Source: Candidatus Puniceispirillum marinum IMCC1322
GTDB lineage: Bacteria > Pseudomonadota > Alphaproteobacteria > Puniceispirillales > Puniceispirillaceae
Assembly: GCF_000024465.1 (NCBI RefSeq)
Contig: NC_014010.1
Coordinates: 930,001 to 994,000, forward strand
Length of the DNA stretch: 64,000 nucleotides
Reading direction: 5' to 3'
The position numbers and the translations under genes are program-made. Under the pieces are notes generated by a model. That model had not been told where the DNA came from, did no database searches, and saw nothing but the letters and a program-made list of their open reading frames with translations. Numbering within the stretch: position 1 is the first letter of the stretch; the number at the start of each line of letters is the position of its first letter. Below are positions 56,298 through 64,000 of the stretch, piece by piece.

Positions 56298-56711
56298 ATG
56301 ATGACCGAAGTAGCACCTGAAAATGATTTCGAGTCGATCCCCGGCACCTATGTGCAAGACGCCGCGCATTACCAGAATGGTTATGGGTTGAACATGTTCT
56401 GTATGTCGCTGAATAATGCCGAAAACCGTGCCAAATTCAAAGCGGATGAAGCCGCATATATCGATCAATTTGACATGAGCCCTGCCCAGCGCAGCGCCGT
56501 TCTCGAGCGTGACTGGCTGGGCATGTTACAGCTTGGCGGCAATATCTATTACACGTTCAAGATTGCCGCCTTTGACGGGCTGAATATGCAGCAGGTTGGT
56601 GCCAAGATGTCCGGCACCGGCATGCGTTTTGAAGACTTCCAGCAGATGATGCTGAATGGTGGCCGCCCGATTGACGGCAACCGCTATAAGGGGGAAAGCG
56701 ACAATGGCTAA
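56298..56711 (+). CDS. ligA: Protocatechuate 4,5-dioxygenase alpha subunit
   Basis: 137 aa from ATG 56298 (AAGGCAAG upstream), the small subunit of the extradiol dioxygenase LigAB. Motifs: GTYVQDAAHYQNGYGLNMFCMSLNNAENRAKFKADEAAYIDQFDMSPAQRSAVLERDWLGMLQLGGNIYYTFKIAAFDG. Overlaps ligB by 8 bases. Together they open the protocatechuate ring between C4 and C5. Confidence 0.93.
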   Translation: MMTEVAPENDFESIPGTYVQDAAHYQNGYGLNMFCMSLNNAENRAKFKADEAAYIDQFDMSPAQRSAVLERDWLGMLQLGGNIYYTFKIAAFDGLNMQQVGAKMSGTGMRFEDFQQMMLNGGRPIDGNRYKGESDNG

Positions 56712-57546
56712 AGTTTTTTCAGGTATGGGTACGTCGCATATTCCGGCAGTTGGCGCCGCCATTGACCATGGCAAGCAAGGCGAGGATTACTGGCAAGGCT
56801 ATTTCAAGGGGCTGGAGCCTGCCCGCGCATGGCATGCCCAGAACAGACCTGATGTGGTTATCATTGTCTATAATGACCATGCGTCGGCCTTTTCGCTGGA
56901 ACAGATTTCGACCTTTACCATTGGCGTGTCGGACAAGTTCCTGCCTGCCGATGAAGGCTATGGCCCGCGTAAAGTGCCTGTTGTTCAGGGGCATCCGGCA
57001 TTGGCATGGCATCTGGTGGAAAGTCTGGTGCTTGATGAATTCGACATGGCGATCAGCAATAATATGCCGGTTGACCATGGTCTGACCGTGCCACTATCCG
57101 TGGCCTATGACGCGCCAGCAGAATGGCCGGTAAAGGTCATTCCGCTTTGTGTGAATGTGATTCAATATCCGCAGCCAACGGCAAAAAGATGTCATGATCT
57201 GGGCGTGGCAATCCGCAAGGCCATTCACAGTTATGGTGAAGATATCAATGTTTCAATCTGGGGCACAGGCGGGCTTTCGCATCAACTTCAGGGTGAGCGC
57301 GCCGGCGTCATCAATTCCGACTTTGACACTGTATTCATGGATAATCTGGTCAATGACCCGATCGCCAACACCAAACTCACCCATGCTGATTTTATCCGTG
57401 AGGCCGGATCAGAAGGGATCGAGATGATCATGTGGAATATCATGCGCGGTGCCATGGCGCCAAAAGTCGAAGAACTGTATCGTTTCTATCATGTGCCCGT
57501 TTCCAATACGGCTTATGGACTTCAGATTTTAAAAGACAGCGAATAG
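56704..57546 (+). CDS. ligB: Protocatechuate 4,5-dioxygenase beta subunit
   Basis: Catalytic Fe(II) subunit, 280 aa. ATG 56704 follows AAGGGGGAAAG. Iron ligands: H12 in MGTSHIPAVG, H59 in VYNDHASAF, and a Glu in the C-terminal region. The acid/base histidine is in GTGGLSHQLQGERAG. VDHGLTVPLSVAYD is also typical. The product is 4-carboxy-2-hydroxymuconate-6-semialdehyde, substrate of ligC. Confidence 0.94.
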   Translation: MAKVFSGMGTSHIPAVGAAIDHGKQGEDYWQGYFKGLEPARAWHAQNRPDVVIIVYNDHASAFSLEQISTFTIGVSDKFLPADEGYGPRKVPVVQGHPALAWHLVESLVLDEFDMAISNNMPVDHGLTVPLSVAYDAPAEWPVKVIPLCVNVIQYPQPTAKRCHDLGVAIRKAIHSYGEDINVSIWGTGGLSHQLQGERAGVINSDFDTVFMDNLVNDPIANTKLTHADFIREAGSEGIEMIMWNIMRGAMAPKVEELYRFYHVPVSNTAYGLQILKDSE

Positions 57547-57570
57547 ACGCATATTTTCAGGGAGTGGTTT

Positions 57571-58527
57571 ATGGGTAAGGTACGAGTTGGCATTGCAGGC
57601 GCGAATGGCGCCTTTGGTTCCAAACATATGGATGCTATCAGCGCCATTGAAGATGCCCAGATTTCAGCCGTTATGGCGACGTCAATGGCCAAGGCAGATA
57701 AGGCGGCTGATCGGCTTGATGTGCCGCATCGTTTTGATAATTTCGACGCCTTTCTGGCCTGTGATGATCTGGATGCCGTTATTCTGGCAACGCCAACGCA
57801 ACTACATGCAACGCAAGGGCTTGCCGCAATGGATGCGGGCAAGCATGTATTGATCGAGATTCCGATGGCCGATACGCTGGCTGACTCGCAAAGGCTGGTT
57901 GCCCGCCAAGCCGAAACCGGCGTGACCGCAATGGCCGGGCATGTGCGCCGTTTTAACCCCTCGCATCAATATGTGCATAATGAATTAAGCGCTGGCAAGC
58001 TATCTATTCAGCAGATGGATGTACAGACCTATTTCTTTCGCCGTAGCAATATGAACGCCAAGGGCGAACCGCGGTCATGGACTGATCATCTGCTATGGCA
58101 CCACGCTTGTCATACGATTGATCTGTTCATGTATCAGACCGGTGAAATGGTTACTGAAGCCCATGCTGTGCAAGGGCCTATTCATCCTGAACTTGGCATT
58201 GCCATGGATATGTCGATCATCATGAAAACGCCTAGTGGCAAAATCTGTACACTTTCACTGTCCTTTAATAATGACGGGCCTTTGGGGACTTTCTTCCGCT
58301 ATATCTGCGATAACGGCACCTATGTAGCGCGTTATGACGACCTATTTGACGGGCATGATGCGCCAATCGACGTGTCAAAAGTCGATGTGTCGATGAATGG
58401 TATCGAACTGATTGACCGCGAATTTATCAGCGCCATCAAAGAAGGACGTGAGCCTAACGGCAGTCTGGCACAATGTCTGCCAGCGATGCAGGTGATGCAC
58501 ATGATCGAAGAAAAGATGAGCGCATAG
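57571..58527 (+). CDS. ligC: 4-carboxy-2-hydroxymuconate-6-semialdehyde dehydrogenase
   Basis: Gfo/Idh-fold NADP dehydrogenase, 318 aa. Rossmann VRVGIAGANGAFGSKHMDAI, IEIPMADTLADSQRLVARQAETGVTAMAGHVRRFNPSHQYVHNE, HHACHTIDLFMYQTGEMV. Converts the hemiacetal of the LigAB product to 2-pyrone-4,6-dicarboxylate. Assignment depends on fold plus position directly after ligAB. Confidence 0.9.
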   Translation: MGKVRVGIAGANGAFGSKHMDAISAIEDAQISAVMATSMAKADKAADRLDVPHRFDNFDAFLACDDLDAVILATPTQLHATQGLAAMDAGKHVLIEIPMADTLADSQRLVARQAETGVTAMAGHVRRFNPSHQYVHNELSAGKLSIQQMDVQTYFFRRSNMNAKGEPRSWTDHLLWHHACHTIDLFMYQTGEMVTEAHAVQGPIHPELGIAMDMSIIMKTPSGKICTLSLSFNNDGPLGTFFRYICDNGTYVARYDDLFDGHDAPIDVSKVDVSMNGIELIDREFISAIKEGREPNGSLAQCLPAMQVMHMIEEKMSA

Positions 58528-59651
58528 TGAGCAACCAGACCGCCATTCCCTATATGCAGATGCGCGGCGGCAGTTCCAAAGGTGTTTATTTTCTGGCCAC
58601 TGACCTGCCTGCCGACCCGATCACGCGTGACAATGTATTGAAATGGGTGATGGGGGCATATGGTGACCCGCGCCAGATTGACGGACTTGGCGGCGCCGAT
58701 CCACTGACGTCGAAAATTGCGATTATTGAAGCGTCATCGCATGATGGCTGTGATATCGATTACAGCTTTGTGCAGGCACTTGTTGGCGAGGATCGTCTTG
58801 ATGATACGCCCAATTGCGGCAATTTGCTGTCGGCGGTGGGTGCCTTTGCGCTGGAAAGCGGCCTGCTTTCGCGCAATGGAAGCGACGCCGATATTGATGT
58901 CTTTATGACCAATAGTGGCAAAAGATGCCGCCTTCGCTTTCCCATCAAGAACGGCCTGCCTGTCTATGATGGGGCGGCGCGCATAGATGGCGTGTTTGGC
59001 ACGTCAGCCCCGGTGGTCTGTCATTATGCCGATCTCGCCGGTTCTGCCTGCGGTTCTTTATGGCCAACAGGCGCAGTCCGTGATGAATTTCTGGGCTATA
59101 GCGCCAGCTGTGTTGATAATGGCATGCCCGTTGTCGCTTTGCGTGCCGAAGAATTTGGTATTAGCGGTCTGGAAACACCAGATGCGTTGAATGCGAATGA
59201 TGATTTAAAACAAAAGCTGGAGGCGGTGCGATTGCTGGCAGGTGAAGCCATGGGGCTTGGCGACGTTGCGGGCAAGGCCGTGCCAAAGATGTGCCTGATT
59301 TCAGCGCCCATCAATGGCGGCACGATCCATACACGCACCTTTATCCCAAAGACATGCCACAAGGCCATTGGCGTGCTTGGTGCAGTCTCGGCGGCTACAG
59401 CAGCGATACATCCCGATAGCGCCGTATATGATCTTGCCATCATGCCACAGATACAGATAGAGCCACAGACAGATACGCAAGAGACACTGACAGATGTGAC
59501 AATAGAGCATCCGTCAGGTGTTTTTGATGTCACGCTGCGGTTGTCGGCAGGTCATGATTTTGAAATCATGGGCGCAGGCTTGCTGCGGACTGCACGCTTG
59601 CTGGCGCGTGGTGAGGTTTTTGTCCCCATGTCAGTCTGGAAAGGTGCGTAA
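58527..59651 (+). CDS. galD: PrpF-family protein, probable 4-oxalomesaconate tautomerase
   Basis: 374 aa, PrpF-type isomerase fold (diaminopimelate-epimerase-like). MQMRGGSSKGVYFLATDLP near the start and GGADPLTSKIAII plus FVQALVGEDRLDDTPNCGNLLSAVGAFALE are diagnostic. The start is GTG 58527, whose G is the last base of the ligC TAG stop (TAGTG); the longer frame from 58473 lies in ligC. In protocatechuate or gallate 4,5-cleavage loci this protein converts the keto and enol forms of 4-oxalomesaconate. AconitateD-like isomerases share the fold. Confidence 0.82.
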   Translation: MSNQTAIPYMQMRGGSSKGVYFLATDLPADPITRDNVLKWVMGAYGDPRQIDGLGGADPLTSKIAIIEASSHDGCDIDYSFVQALVGEDRLDDTPNCGNLLSAVGAFALESGLLSRNGSDADIDVFMTNSGKRCRLRFPIKNGLPVYDGAARIDGVFGTSAPVVCHYADLAGSACGSLWPTGAVRDEFLGYSASCVDNGMPVVALRAEEFGISGLETPDALNANDDLKQKLEAVRLLAGEAMGLGDVAGKAVPKMCLISAPINGGTIHTRTFIPKTCHKAIGVLGAVSAATAAIHPDSAVYDLAIMPQIQIEPQTDTQETLTDVTIEHPSGVFDVTLRLSAGHDFEIMGAGLLRTARLLARGEVFVPMSVWKGA

Positions 59652-59652
59652 A

Positions 59653-60558
59653 ATGACGGATATATCAGATGCGAAAATGGTAGATAAAAAAAGCTGTATG
59701 CCGCCCGATCCCGATACACGCACCCCCGTTTTCAAGGCACCGGCCAAAGCGTGCGACGCGCATTGCCATGTATTTGGCCCGCATGATCTGTTTCCCTATC
59801 ACCCAAGCTCGACCTATCATCCCCCCGATGGCCCTCGCGAGAAACTGGCCGAACTGCATGGTAAGCTGGGCATTGAGCGCGCCGTCATCGTGCAGGCCAG
59901 TTGTCATGGCCCTGATAATCGGGCGATGCTAGATGCGATCAAGCATAATCCAGATAATTACCGCGGTGTATGTATCGCGAATGACAGCTTTTCAGATGAA
60001 GATTTTGCCGATCTGGATGCAGGCGGTGTTCGCGGTGTGCGTTTTAACTTTGTCACGCATCTAGGCGGCACCCCCGATCTGGAGATGATGAAGCGTGTGC
60101 TTGAGCGTGTACAGCCGCTGGGCTGGCATCTGGTGATTCATGTAAATGCCGAAGATATCATCAGCTTTCAGGATTTCTTTCTGCAATTCGATATGGATAT
60201 CATCGTCGATCATATGGGGCGTGTGCCGACCAGTGCCGGCGTGCATCAAGACGCCTTTCAGATTCTGAAACGGTTTATGGAACGCGAAAACTGGTGGGTA
60301 AAAATATGTGGGTCGGAACGTATTTCAGCCGCGGGGCCACCCTTTTATGACGCGGTGCCCTATGCACAGGAATTGGTAGAGATTGCGCCAGACCGCACGC
60401 TATGGGGTACTGACTGGCCACATCCGAATATCAAAAAATTCATGCCCAATGATGGTGATCTGCTTGATCTGGTACCGCTGCTGGCGCGTGATGAAACTTT
60501 GCAACGCAAAATTCTGGTTGATAATCCGGCGCGGCTTTATGGGTTTGACGACGCATAA
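59653..60558 (+). CDS. ligI: 2-pyrone-4,6-dicarboxylate hydrolase
   Basis: Amidohydrolase, 301 aa from ATG 59653. ACDAHCHVFGPHDLFPYHPSSTYHPPDGPREKLAELHGKLGIERAVIVQASCHGPDN, then RGVRFNFVTHLGG, IIVDHMGRVPTSAG, and TLWGTDWPHPNIKKF with catalytic Asp. Opens the pyrone ring to 4-oxalomesaconate. Starts one base after galD stop. Confidence 0.93.
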   Translation: MTDISDAKMVDKKSCMPPDPDTRTPVFKAPAKACDAHCHVFGPHDLFPYHPSSTYHPPDGPREKLAELHGKLGIERAVIVQASCHGPDNRAMLDAIKHNPDNYRGVCIANDSFSDEDFADLDAGGVRGVRFNFVTHLGGTPDLEMMKRVLERVQPLGWHLVIHVNAEDIISFQDFFLQFDMDIIVDHMGRVPTSAGVHQDAFQILKRFMERENWWVKICGSERISAAGPPFYDAVPYAQELVEIAPDRTLWGTDWPHPNIKKFMPNDGDLLDLVPLLARDETLQRKILVDNPARLYGFDDA

Positions 60559-60584
60559 TACCCGCGGGGGTGAAAGGAAAGATA

Positions 60585-61595
60585 ATGATTATTGATTGCC
60601 ACGGCCATTACACGACAACACCGCCAGGTGTCGAAGCCTATCGCAATGCGCAGAAAGAGGCTTTGGCGCAAAATCCCGATCATCTTTTTGAAAAAGGCAC
60701 AATGGCGGTATCAGATGATCAAATCCGCGACTCTATTGCCAATAACCAGCTCAAACTGCAACAGGAACGCGGCACCGATCTGACAATCTTTTCACCGCGC
60801 GCAAGCTGGATGGGGCACCATGTCGGCAATGCCAGCACATCGGCCGCATGGACAGCGCATTGCAATGATCTGATCAAACGTGTCTGTACATTGTTTCCAG
60901 ACAATTTTGCCCCGGTCTGTCAGTTGCCGCAAAGCCCGGGCACCAGCATCGATAACAGCATTGCCGAATTGACCCGCTGTGTAGAGGAAATGGGCTTTAT
61001 CGGTTGTAATCTGAATCCTGATCCGTCGGGTGGGTTCTGGCAGGATGCGCGCTTGAGTGACCGCTACTGGTATCCGTTTTATGAAAAAATGGTTGAATAT
61101 GATGTGCCCGCCATGATCCATGTATCAGGCGCATGCCAGCATTCACTGGATACGACATCAAGCTATTATCTGGGTGCCGACACCACCGCCTTTGTGCATT
61201 TCATGTTTTCAGATGTTTTTGTCGATTTTCCCGAGCTGAAATTCATCATCCCGCATGGTGGTGGCGCGGTACCGTATCATTGGGGACGGTTTCGCGGCAT
61301 TGCCCAGGATAAGGGGCTTGGCGATCTAAATGAACGGGTGCTGAATAATATCTTTTTTGACACATGCGTCTATCACCAGCGTGGTATTGATCTGTTGCTG
61401 GATGTGATACCAGTCAAGAATATACTGTTTGCTTCGGAAATGATTGGCGCGGTGCGCGGCATTGATCCGCATAGCGGGCATTATTATGACGATACAAAGC
61501 GCTATATCGATGGTAATAAGGCGCTGGATGACGCGCAGAAGAAAATGATCTTTGAGGGTAATGCCCGTGCGGTATTTAGCCGGTTGACGCTATAG
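60585..61595 (+). CDS. ligJ: 4-oxalomesaconate hydratase
   Basis: Amidohydrolase-fold hydratase, 336 aa from ATG 60585 (GAAAGGAAAG upstream). Metal motif MIIDCHGHYTTTPPGVEAYR, LTIFSPRASWMGHHVGNASTSAAWTAHCNDLIKRV, FIIPHGGGAVPYHWGR, and ILFASEMIGAVRGIDPHSGHYYDDTKRYI. Makes 4-carboxy-4-hydroxy-2-oxoadipate. The aldolase that would split this (LigK-type) is not in the window. Last gene of the operon. Confidence 0.92.
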   Translation: MIIDCHGHYTTTPPGVEAYRNAQKEALAQNPDHLFEKGTMAVSDDQIRDSIANNQLKLQQERGTDLTIFSPRASWMGHHVGNASTSAAWTAHCNDLIKRVCTLFPDNFAPVCQLPQSPGTSIDNSIAELTRCVEEMGFIGCNLNPDPSGGFWQDARLSDRYWYPFYEKMVEYDVPAMIHVSGACQHSLDTTSSYYLGADTTAFVHFMFSDVFVDFPELKFIIPHGGGAVPYHWGRFRGIAQDKGLGDLNERVLNNIFFDTCVYHQRGIDLLLDVIPVKNILFASEMIGAVRGIDPHSGHYYDDTKRYIDGNKALDDAQKKMIFEGNARAVFSRLTL

Positions 61596-61674
61596 AAAGC
61601 GCTTTTTTGCAACAAAAATGTAACATTATGTGGTTACACTTTTTATTTTAATAAGAGGGTTTATTAGTTTGCTT

Positions 61675-62052
61675 ATGTTTCGTGCTTTTGTGGGTTGGAT
61701 TATCTTTATCGCTGTTATCGCTTTGGCTATCATAAGCAATGACTCGGCGCGTCATTTCATCGATCTACCATCATTACTGGTTGTCGCGCTTGGCATGATT
61801 GCCTTTATGATCGCCGCACCATCGGGCCTGATCAACCGGCTGGAATATGCCGCAAGCGGCGCGGTCACATCTGGCTGGCTTGGCTTTGTCATAGGGCTTG
61901 TCATTACTCTGCGGAATGCTGAATCTTTCGAAGCTACTGCGATTGCACCAGCATTATCGATCATGGTTCTGCCGGTTTTCTATGGCTATATGATCTCGGT
62001 TTTGATGAGCTTTATGGTCAATGCGTTAGACGATACGTCAGACGAGTTGTAG
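61675..62052 (+). CDS. Small MotA-like membrane protein
   Basis: 125 aa from ATG 61675; starts at a TTG (61669) or GTG (61630) are possible because AGAGGG lies at 61653-61658. Four predicted helices. The segment FIDLPSLLVVALGMIAFMI resembles the DxPSLLxV start of MotA/ExbB channels. But the protein lacks the long cytoplasmic loop and C-terminal domain of MotA. Function unknown. It follows ligJ by 80 bases. Confidence 0.62.
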   Translation: MFRAFVGWIIFIAVIALAIISNDSARHFIDLPSLLVVALGMIAFMIAAPSGLINRLEYAASGAVTSGWLGFVIGLVITLRNAESFEATAIAPALSIMVLPVFYGYMISVLMSFMVNALDDTSDEL

Positions 62053-62142
62053 CCTAGGCTCCGACATGAAAGTGGTATAAAAACATGAAACGGCGTATCA
62101 TTACGTCAGACGACATGCGCGCTGCGTATGGGGATAATACTA

Positions 62143-63057
62143 ATGGCCAAAGACAACTATAATGAAAAAGACTGGCTGGCGTTAGAAATCGAAGAAACGC
62201 TGGAAGAAATGTTTGAGACTGAATTCAGCGAACCCATGCTGTCGCCTGAACTTCGGGAGGCTCTACGCACGCGCAACGCCAATCATCTTGATAATCAGAC
62301 CTATTACCGGAACCTGTTGCGCCTGCAATCGGAAATGATCAAGTTACAGGATTGGGTGGTTGCAAATAACGCCAAGATACTGATCATTTGCGAAGGCCGT
62401 GATAGCGCTGGCAAAGGCGGCGTGATCAAACGGATCACCCAGCGTATGGACCCCCGTGTTGCGCGTGTGGTGGCGCTGCCCAAACCATCCGAGCGCGAAT
62501 TAAGCCAATGGTATTTTCAGCGCTATGTGCCGCATCTGCCAGCCGGGGGTGAAATCGTGCTGTTTGACCGGTCCTGGTATAACCGCGCTGGTGTCGAACG
62601 CGTCATGGGCTTTGCCAGTGACGAACAGGTTGAACAGTTTTTTCAGGATGTAACCGAATTTGAACGGATGCTGATCCGTTCGGGTGTTATCGTACTTAAA
62701 TACTGGTTTTCAATTACCGATGAAGAACAGCAATTACGGTTCCAGATGCGCATCGAAGATCCGATGAAACAATGGAAATTATCACCTATTGATCTGGAAG
62801 CGCGTATCCGCTGGGAACAATATACCACCGCCAAGGAAGAAATGTTCGAACGCACATCCTTTCCCGAAGCGCCATGGTATATTGTCGAAGGGAATGACAA
62901 AAAGCGTGAGCGGCTGAATTGTATGGAACATATTCTGTCAAAAATTAACTATCATGAAATCCCGCATGAAAAGGTCACCCTGCCCAAGCGCGTATTCAAG
63001 CCAAATTACGAAAGGCGCGTGCTACCCGATGATCTATATGTGCCGAAAGTATATTAA
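62143..63057 (+). CDS. ppk2: Polyphosphate kinase 2
   Basis: 304 aa from ATG 62143 (GGGGATAA upstream; frame open to 62128). P-loop CEGRDSAGKGGVIKRI at residues 83-98, lid region LPKPSERELSQWYFQRYVPHLPAGGEIVLFDRSWYNRAGVERVMGF, then EFERMLIRSGVIVLKYWFSITDEEQQLRF. Uses polyphosphate to phosphorylate nucleotides (class I type by length). Convergent with the next gene. Confidence 0.93.
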   Translation: MAKDNYNEKDWLALEIEETLEEMFETEFSEPMLSPELREALRTRNANHLDNQTYYRNLLRLQSEMIKLQDWVVANNAKILIICEGRDSAGKGGVIKRITQRMDPRVARVVALPKPSERELSQWYFQRYVPHLPAGGEIVLFDRSWYNRAGVERVMGFASDEQVEQFFQDVTEFERMLIRSGVIVLKYWFSITDEEQQLRFQMRIEDPMKQWKLSPIDLEARIRWEQYTTAKEEMFERTSFPEAPWYIVEGNDKKRERLNCMEHILSKINYHEIPHEKVTLPKRVFKPNYERRVLPDDLYVPKVY

Positions 63058-63062
63058 TCTAT

Positions 63063-63629
63063 CTAGACAACAACCATGACATGCGGGCGTCTGGCCGATA
63101 TATCAGTAAAGCCCTGGCGGGTAGATGCCGAAAAATGATTGCCTTCAACGCATATCATAGTGAGGTTTTTGGCACGGTTAGCCCAGTCAAGAATGGCTTT
63201 GCCACTCTCGTCACCTAGATCACAGCTTACCAGCCCAAGCTCAGTCAGCGTTGATGGTAAAACACGCGCAAGCGCGATTATACCCGGGTCAGTGATGCCT
63301 GTGTTATAGCTGAGGCTGAAAGATCGTAAGACAGGATCGGCATTAGCGCTTTCCGACATGGCTCCTGACATGGCTTCGGCAATCAGCAAGGTATTCTGAT
63401 ATGAAAGGCCTGCATCGCGCAGATGCAGATCATAAAATCCATAGCGTGGTGGTGACGTTGTAAACCGGTTGGCAAGGCGGATACAGGCTGCATTTCCGGT
63501 CACATGTAGAGCCATTACCATAGCATCAAAAGACGGTGTACCAGCCATGGCTTTGTCAATCCGCATCAGGCCCCCTGCGCTAGCAAGCGTTATTAGCAAC
63601 CCATTATATAGAAGTTCGCGCCGGTTCAT
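63063..63629 (-). CDS. Secreted leucine-rich-repeat-like protein
   Basis: 188 aa. The N-terminus MNRRELLYNGLLITLASAGGLMRIDKAMAG is an export signal with a twin Arg near its start, so Tat export is possible. The rest has imperfect repeats of the ribonuclease-inhibitor LRR kind: LRSFSLSYNTGITDPGIIALARVLPSTLTELGLVSCDLGDESGKAILDW. Function unknown. Convergent with ppk2, 5 bases between stops. Confidence 0.68.
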   Translation of the reverse strand: MNRRELLYNGLLITLASAGGLMRIDKAMAGTPSFDAMVMALHVTGNAACIRLANRFTTSPPRYGFYDLHLRDAGLSYQNTLLIAEAMSGAMSESANADPVLRSFSLSYNTGITDPGIIALARVLPSTLTELGLVSCDLGDESGKAILDWANRAKNLTMICVEGNHFSASTRQGFTDISARRPHVMVVV

Positions 63630-63752
63630 TTGATCTGGACAAACAAGGCCTGATGTCGGCAGGTGCTATCGCAGGGCATGAGACCTCCAATCATCAAGAA
63701 CATTTATCAAGTAGCATAGACCAGATTAGGGAAAACCGAGCTTAAACGCCAC

Positions 63753-64000
63753 TCAATACCATGCGTCGGGCATTGAGTCCTTGCGTCGGGCGATGAATTC
63801 AGACAAGGCCGCATCAATATCCGGATTCATCGCGGGCTCCTCATAGTTTGCCAGCATATCTTTCCAGCGCTGATTAGCGCGCTGTTCGGCTGTTAGCGCC
63901 CCTTTTTCAAGCCAGATTTCATAGGCCCCTGCTTCGGCAATCTCTGGCTGATAATTGCATGTCGCAAAATGCTTGATTGTGTGGGTTGTCGATAGAAAAT
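63753..64000 (-). CDS. MttB-family trimethylamine methyltransferase-like protein, C-terminal end (partial)
   Basis: Only the last 82 codons are in the window; the gene runs off the right edge. I translated it by eye: HFATCNYQPEIAEAGAYEIWLEKG, TAEQRANQRWKDMLANYEEPAMNPDIDAALSEFIARRKDSMPDAWY. This is the C-terminal pattern of the MttB superfamily (COG5598), which includes glycine-betaine and other quaternary-amine methyltransferases. Most alphaproteobacterial members lack pyrrolysine; that cannot be checked here. Confidence 0.75.
   Translation of the reverse strand, partial: FLSTTHTIKHFATCNYQPEIAEAGAYEIWLEKGALTAEQRANQRWKDMLANYEEPAMNPDIDAALSEFIARRKDSMPDAWY

Noticed and set aside
61596-61612. AAAGCGCTTTTTT after ligJ as a terminator
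   Set aside because: The palindrome AAAGCGCTTT leaves no loop and has no stable stem, so it is not a convincing terminator.

Overview
This window looks like a chromosomal segment of a free-living, probably marine, heterotrophic alphaproteobacterium. The evidence is the rhizobial/rhodobacterial type of glycerol ABC transporter, the uronate genes, the protocatechuate 4,5-cleavage genes, several Liv-type and carbohydrate-type ABC systems, and a trimethylamine-methyltransferase-like protein. A SAR116-type organism would fit the gene content, but that is inference from recollection, not a database match. No rRNA, tRNA, CRISPR array, insertion sequence or prophage was seen.

Left part (1-16 kb): a BlaI repressor and a truncated BlaR1-like M56 peptidase come first. 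A minus-strand glycerol operon follows, transcribed glpV, glpS, glpT, glpP, glpQ, a small DUF2160 membrane protein, glpK, gap. It diverges from glpR-glpD across an intergenic region that carries two clean palindromes. Together these import glycerol, phosphorylate it, oxidise it to DHAP and feed glycolysis. Next come a TauD-like dioxygenase and an ABC-2 exporter pair.

Middle part (15.6-36 kb): an NsrR-like nitric-oxide sensor with a textbook-like operator lies between an uncharacterised membrane protein and a ferredoxin-NADP reductase. After it are a hydroxypyruvate isomerase with a translationally coupled 62-aa protein, a LysE exporter, and a hexuronate operon (uxaC, uxuB, uxuA, kdgK, then an FAH-family hydrolase and a 2-hydroxyacid dehydrogenase). 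Then come gluconokinase, an AT-richer YnjBCD-like ABC system whose ATPase is on the opposite strand, a divergent PEP carboxylase, a class III aminotransferase and its likely RpiR-type regulator.

Right part (36-64 kb): a crotonase plus a DmdA/GcvT-like protein (minus strand) face a long plus-strand catabolic array. This array contains a LacI-type regulator, six 52-bp tandem repeats, a 2-keto-4-pentenoate-hydratase-like protein, type II dehydroquinase, a PanE-like reductase, two SDRs, an acyl-CoA dehydrogenase, a CoA-transferase, a Gfo/Idh dehydrogenase, a MaoC hydratase, a TIM-barrel isomerase/dehydratase and a complete livFHKMG transporter. An MFS carrier, a LysR regulator and a protocatechuate 4,5-cleavage operon (ligA, ligB, ligC, galD-like, ligI, ligJ) follow. 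My reading is that imported cyclic acids (possibly quinate/shikimate-like, partly through CoA thioesters) funnel toward protocatechuate and then pyruvate/oxaloacetate; the final aldolase is not in the window. The right edge holds a small MotA-like membrane protein, PPK2, a secreted leucine-rich-repeat-like protein and the C-terminal end of an MttB-family protein.

A recurring oddity is short tandem duplications at or beside gene ends (glpV 3' end, dioxygenase 5' end, 52-bp x6, 24-bp x3), described below.
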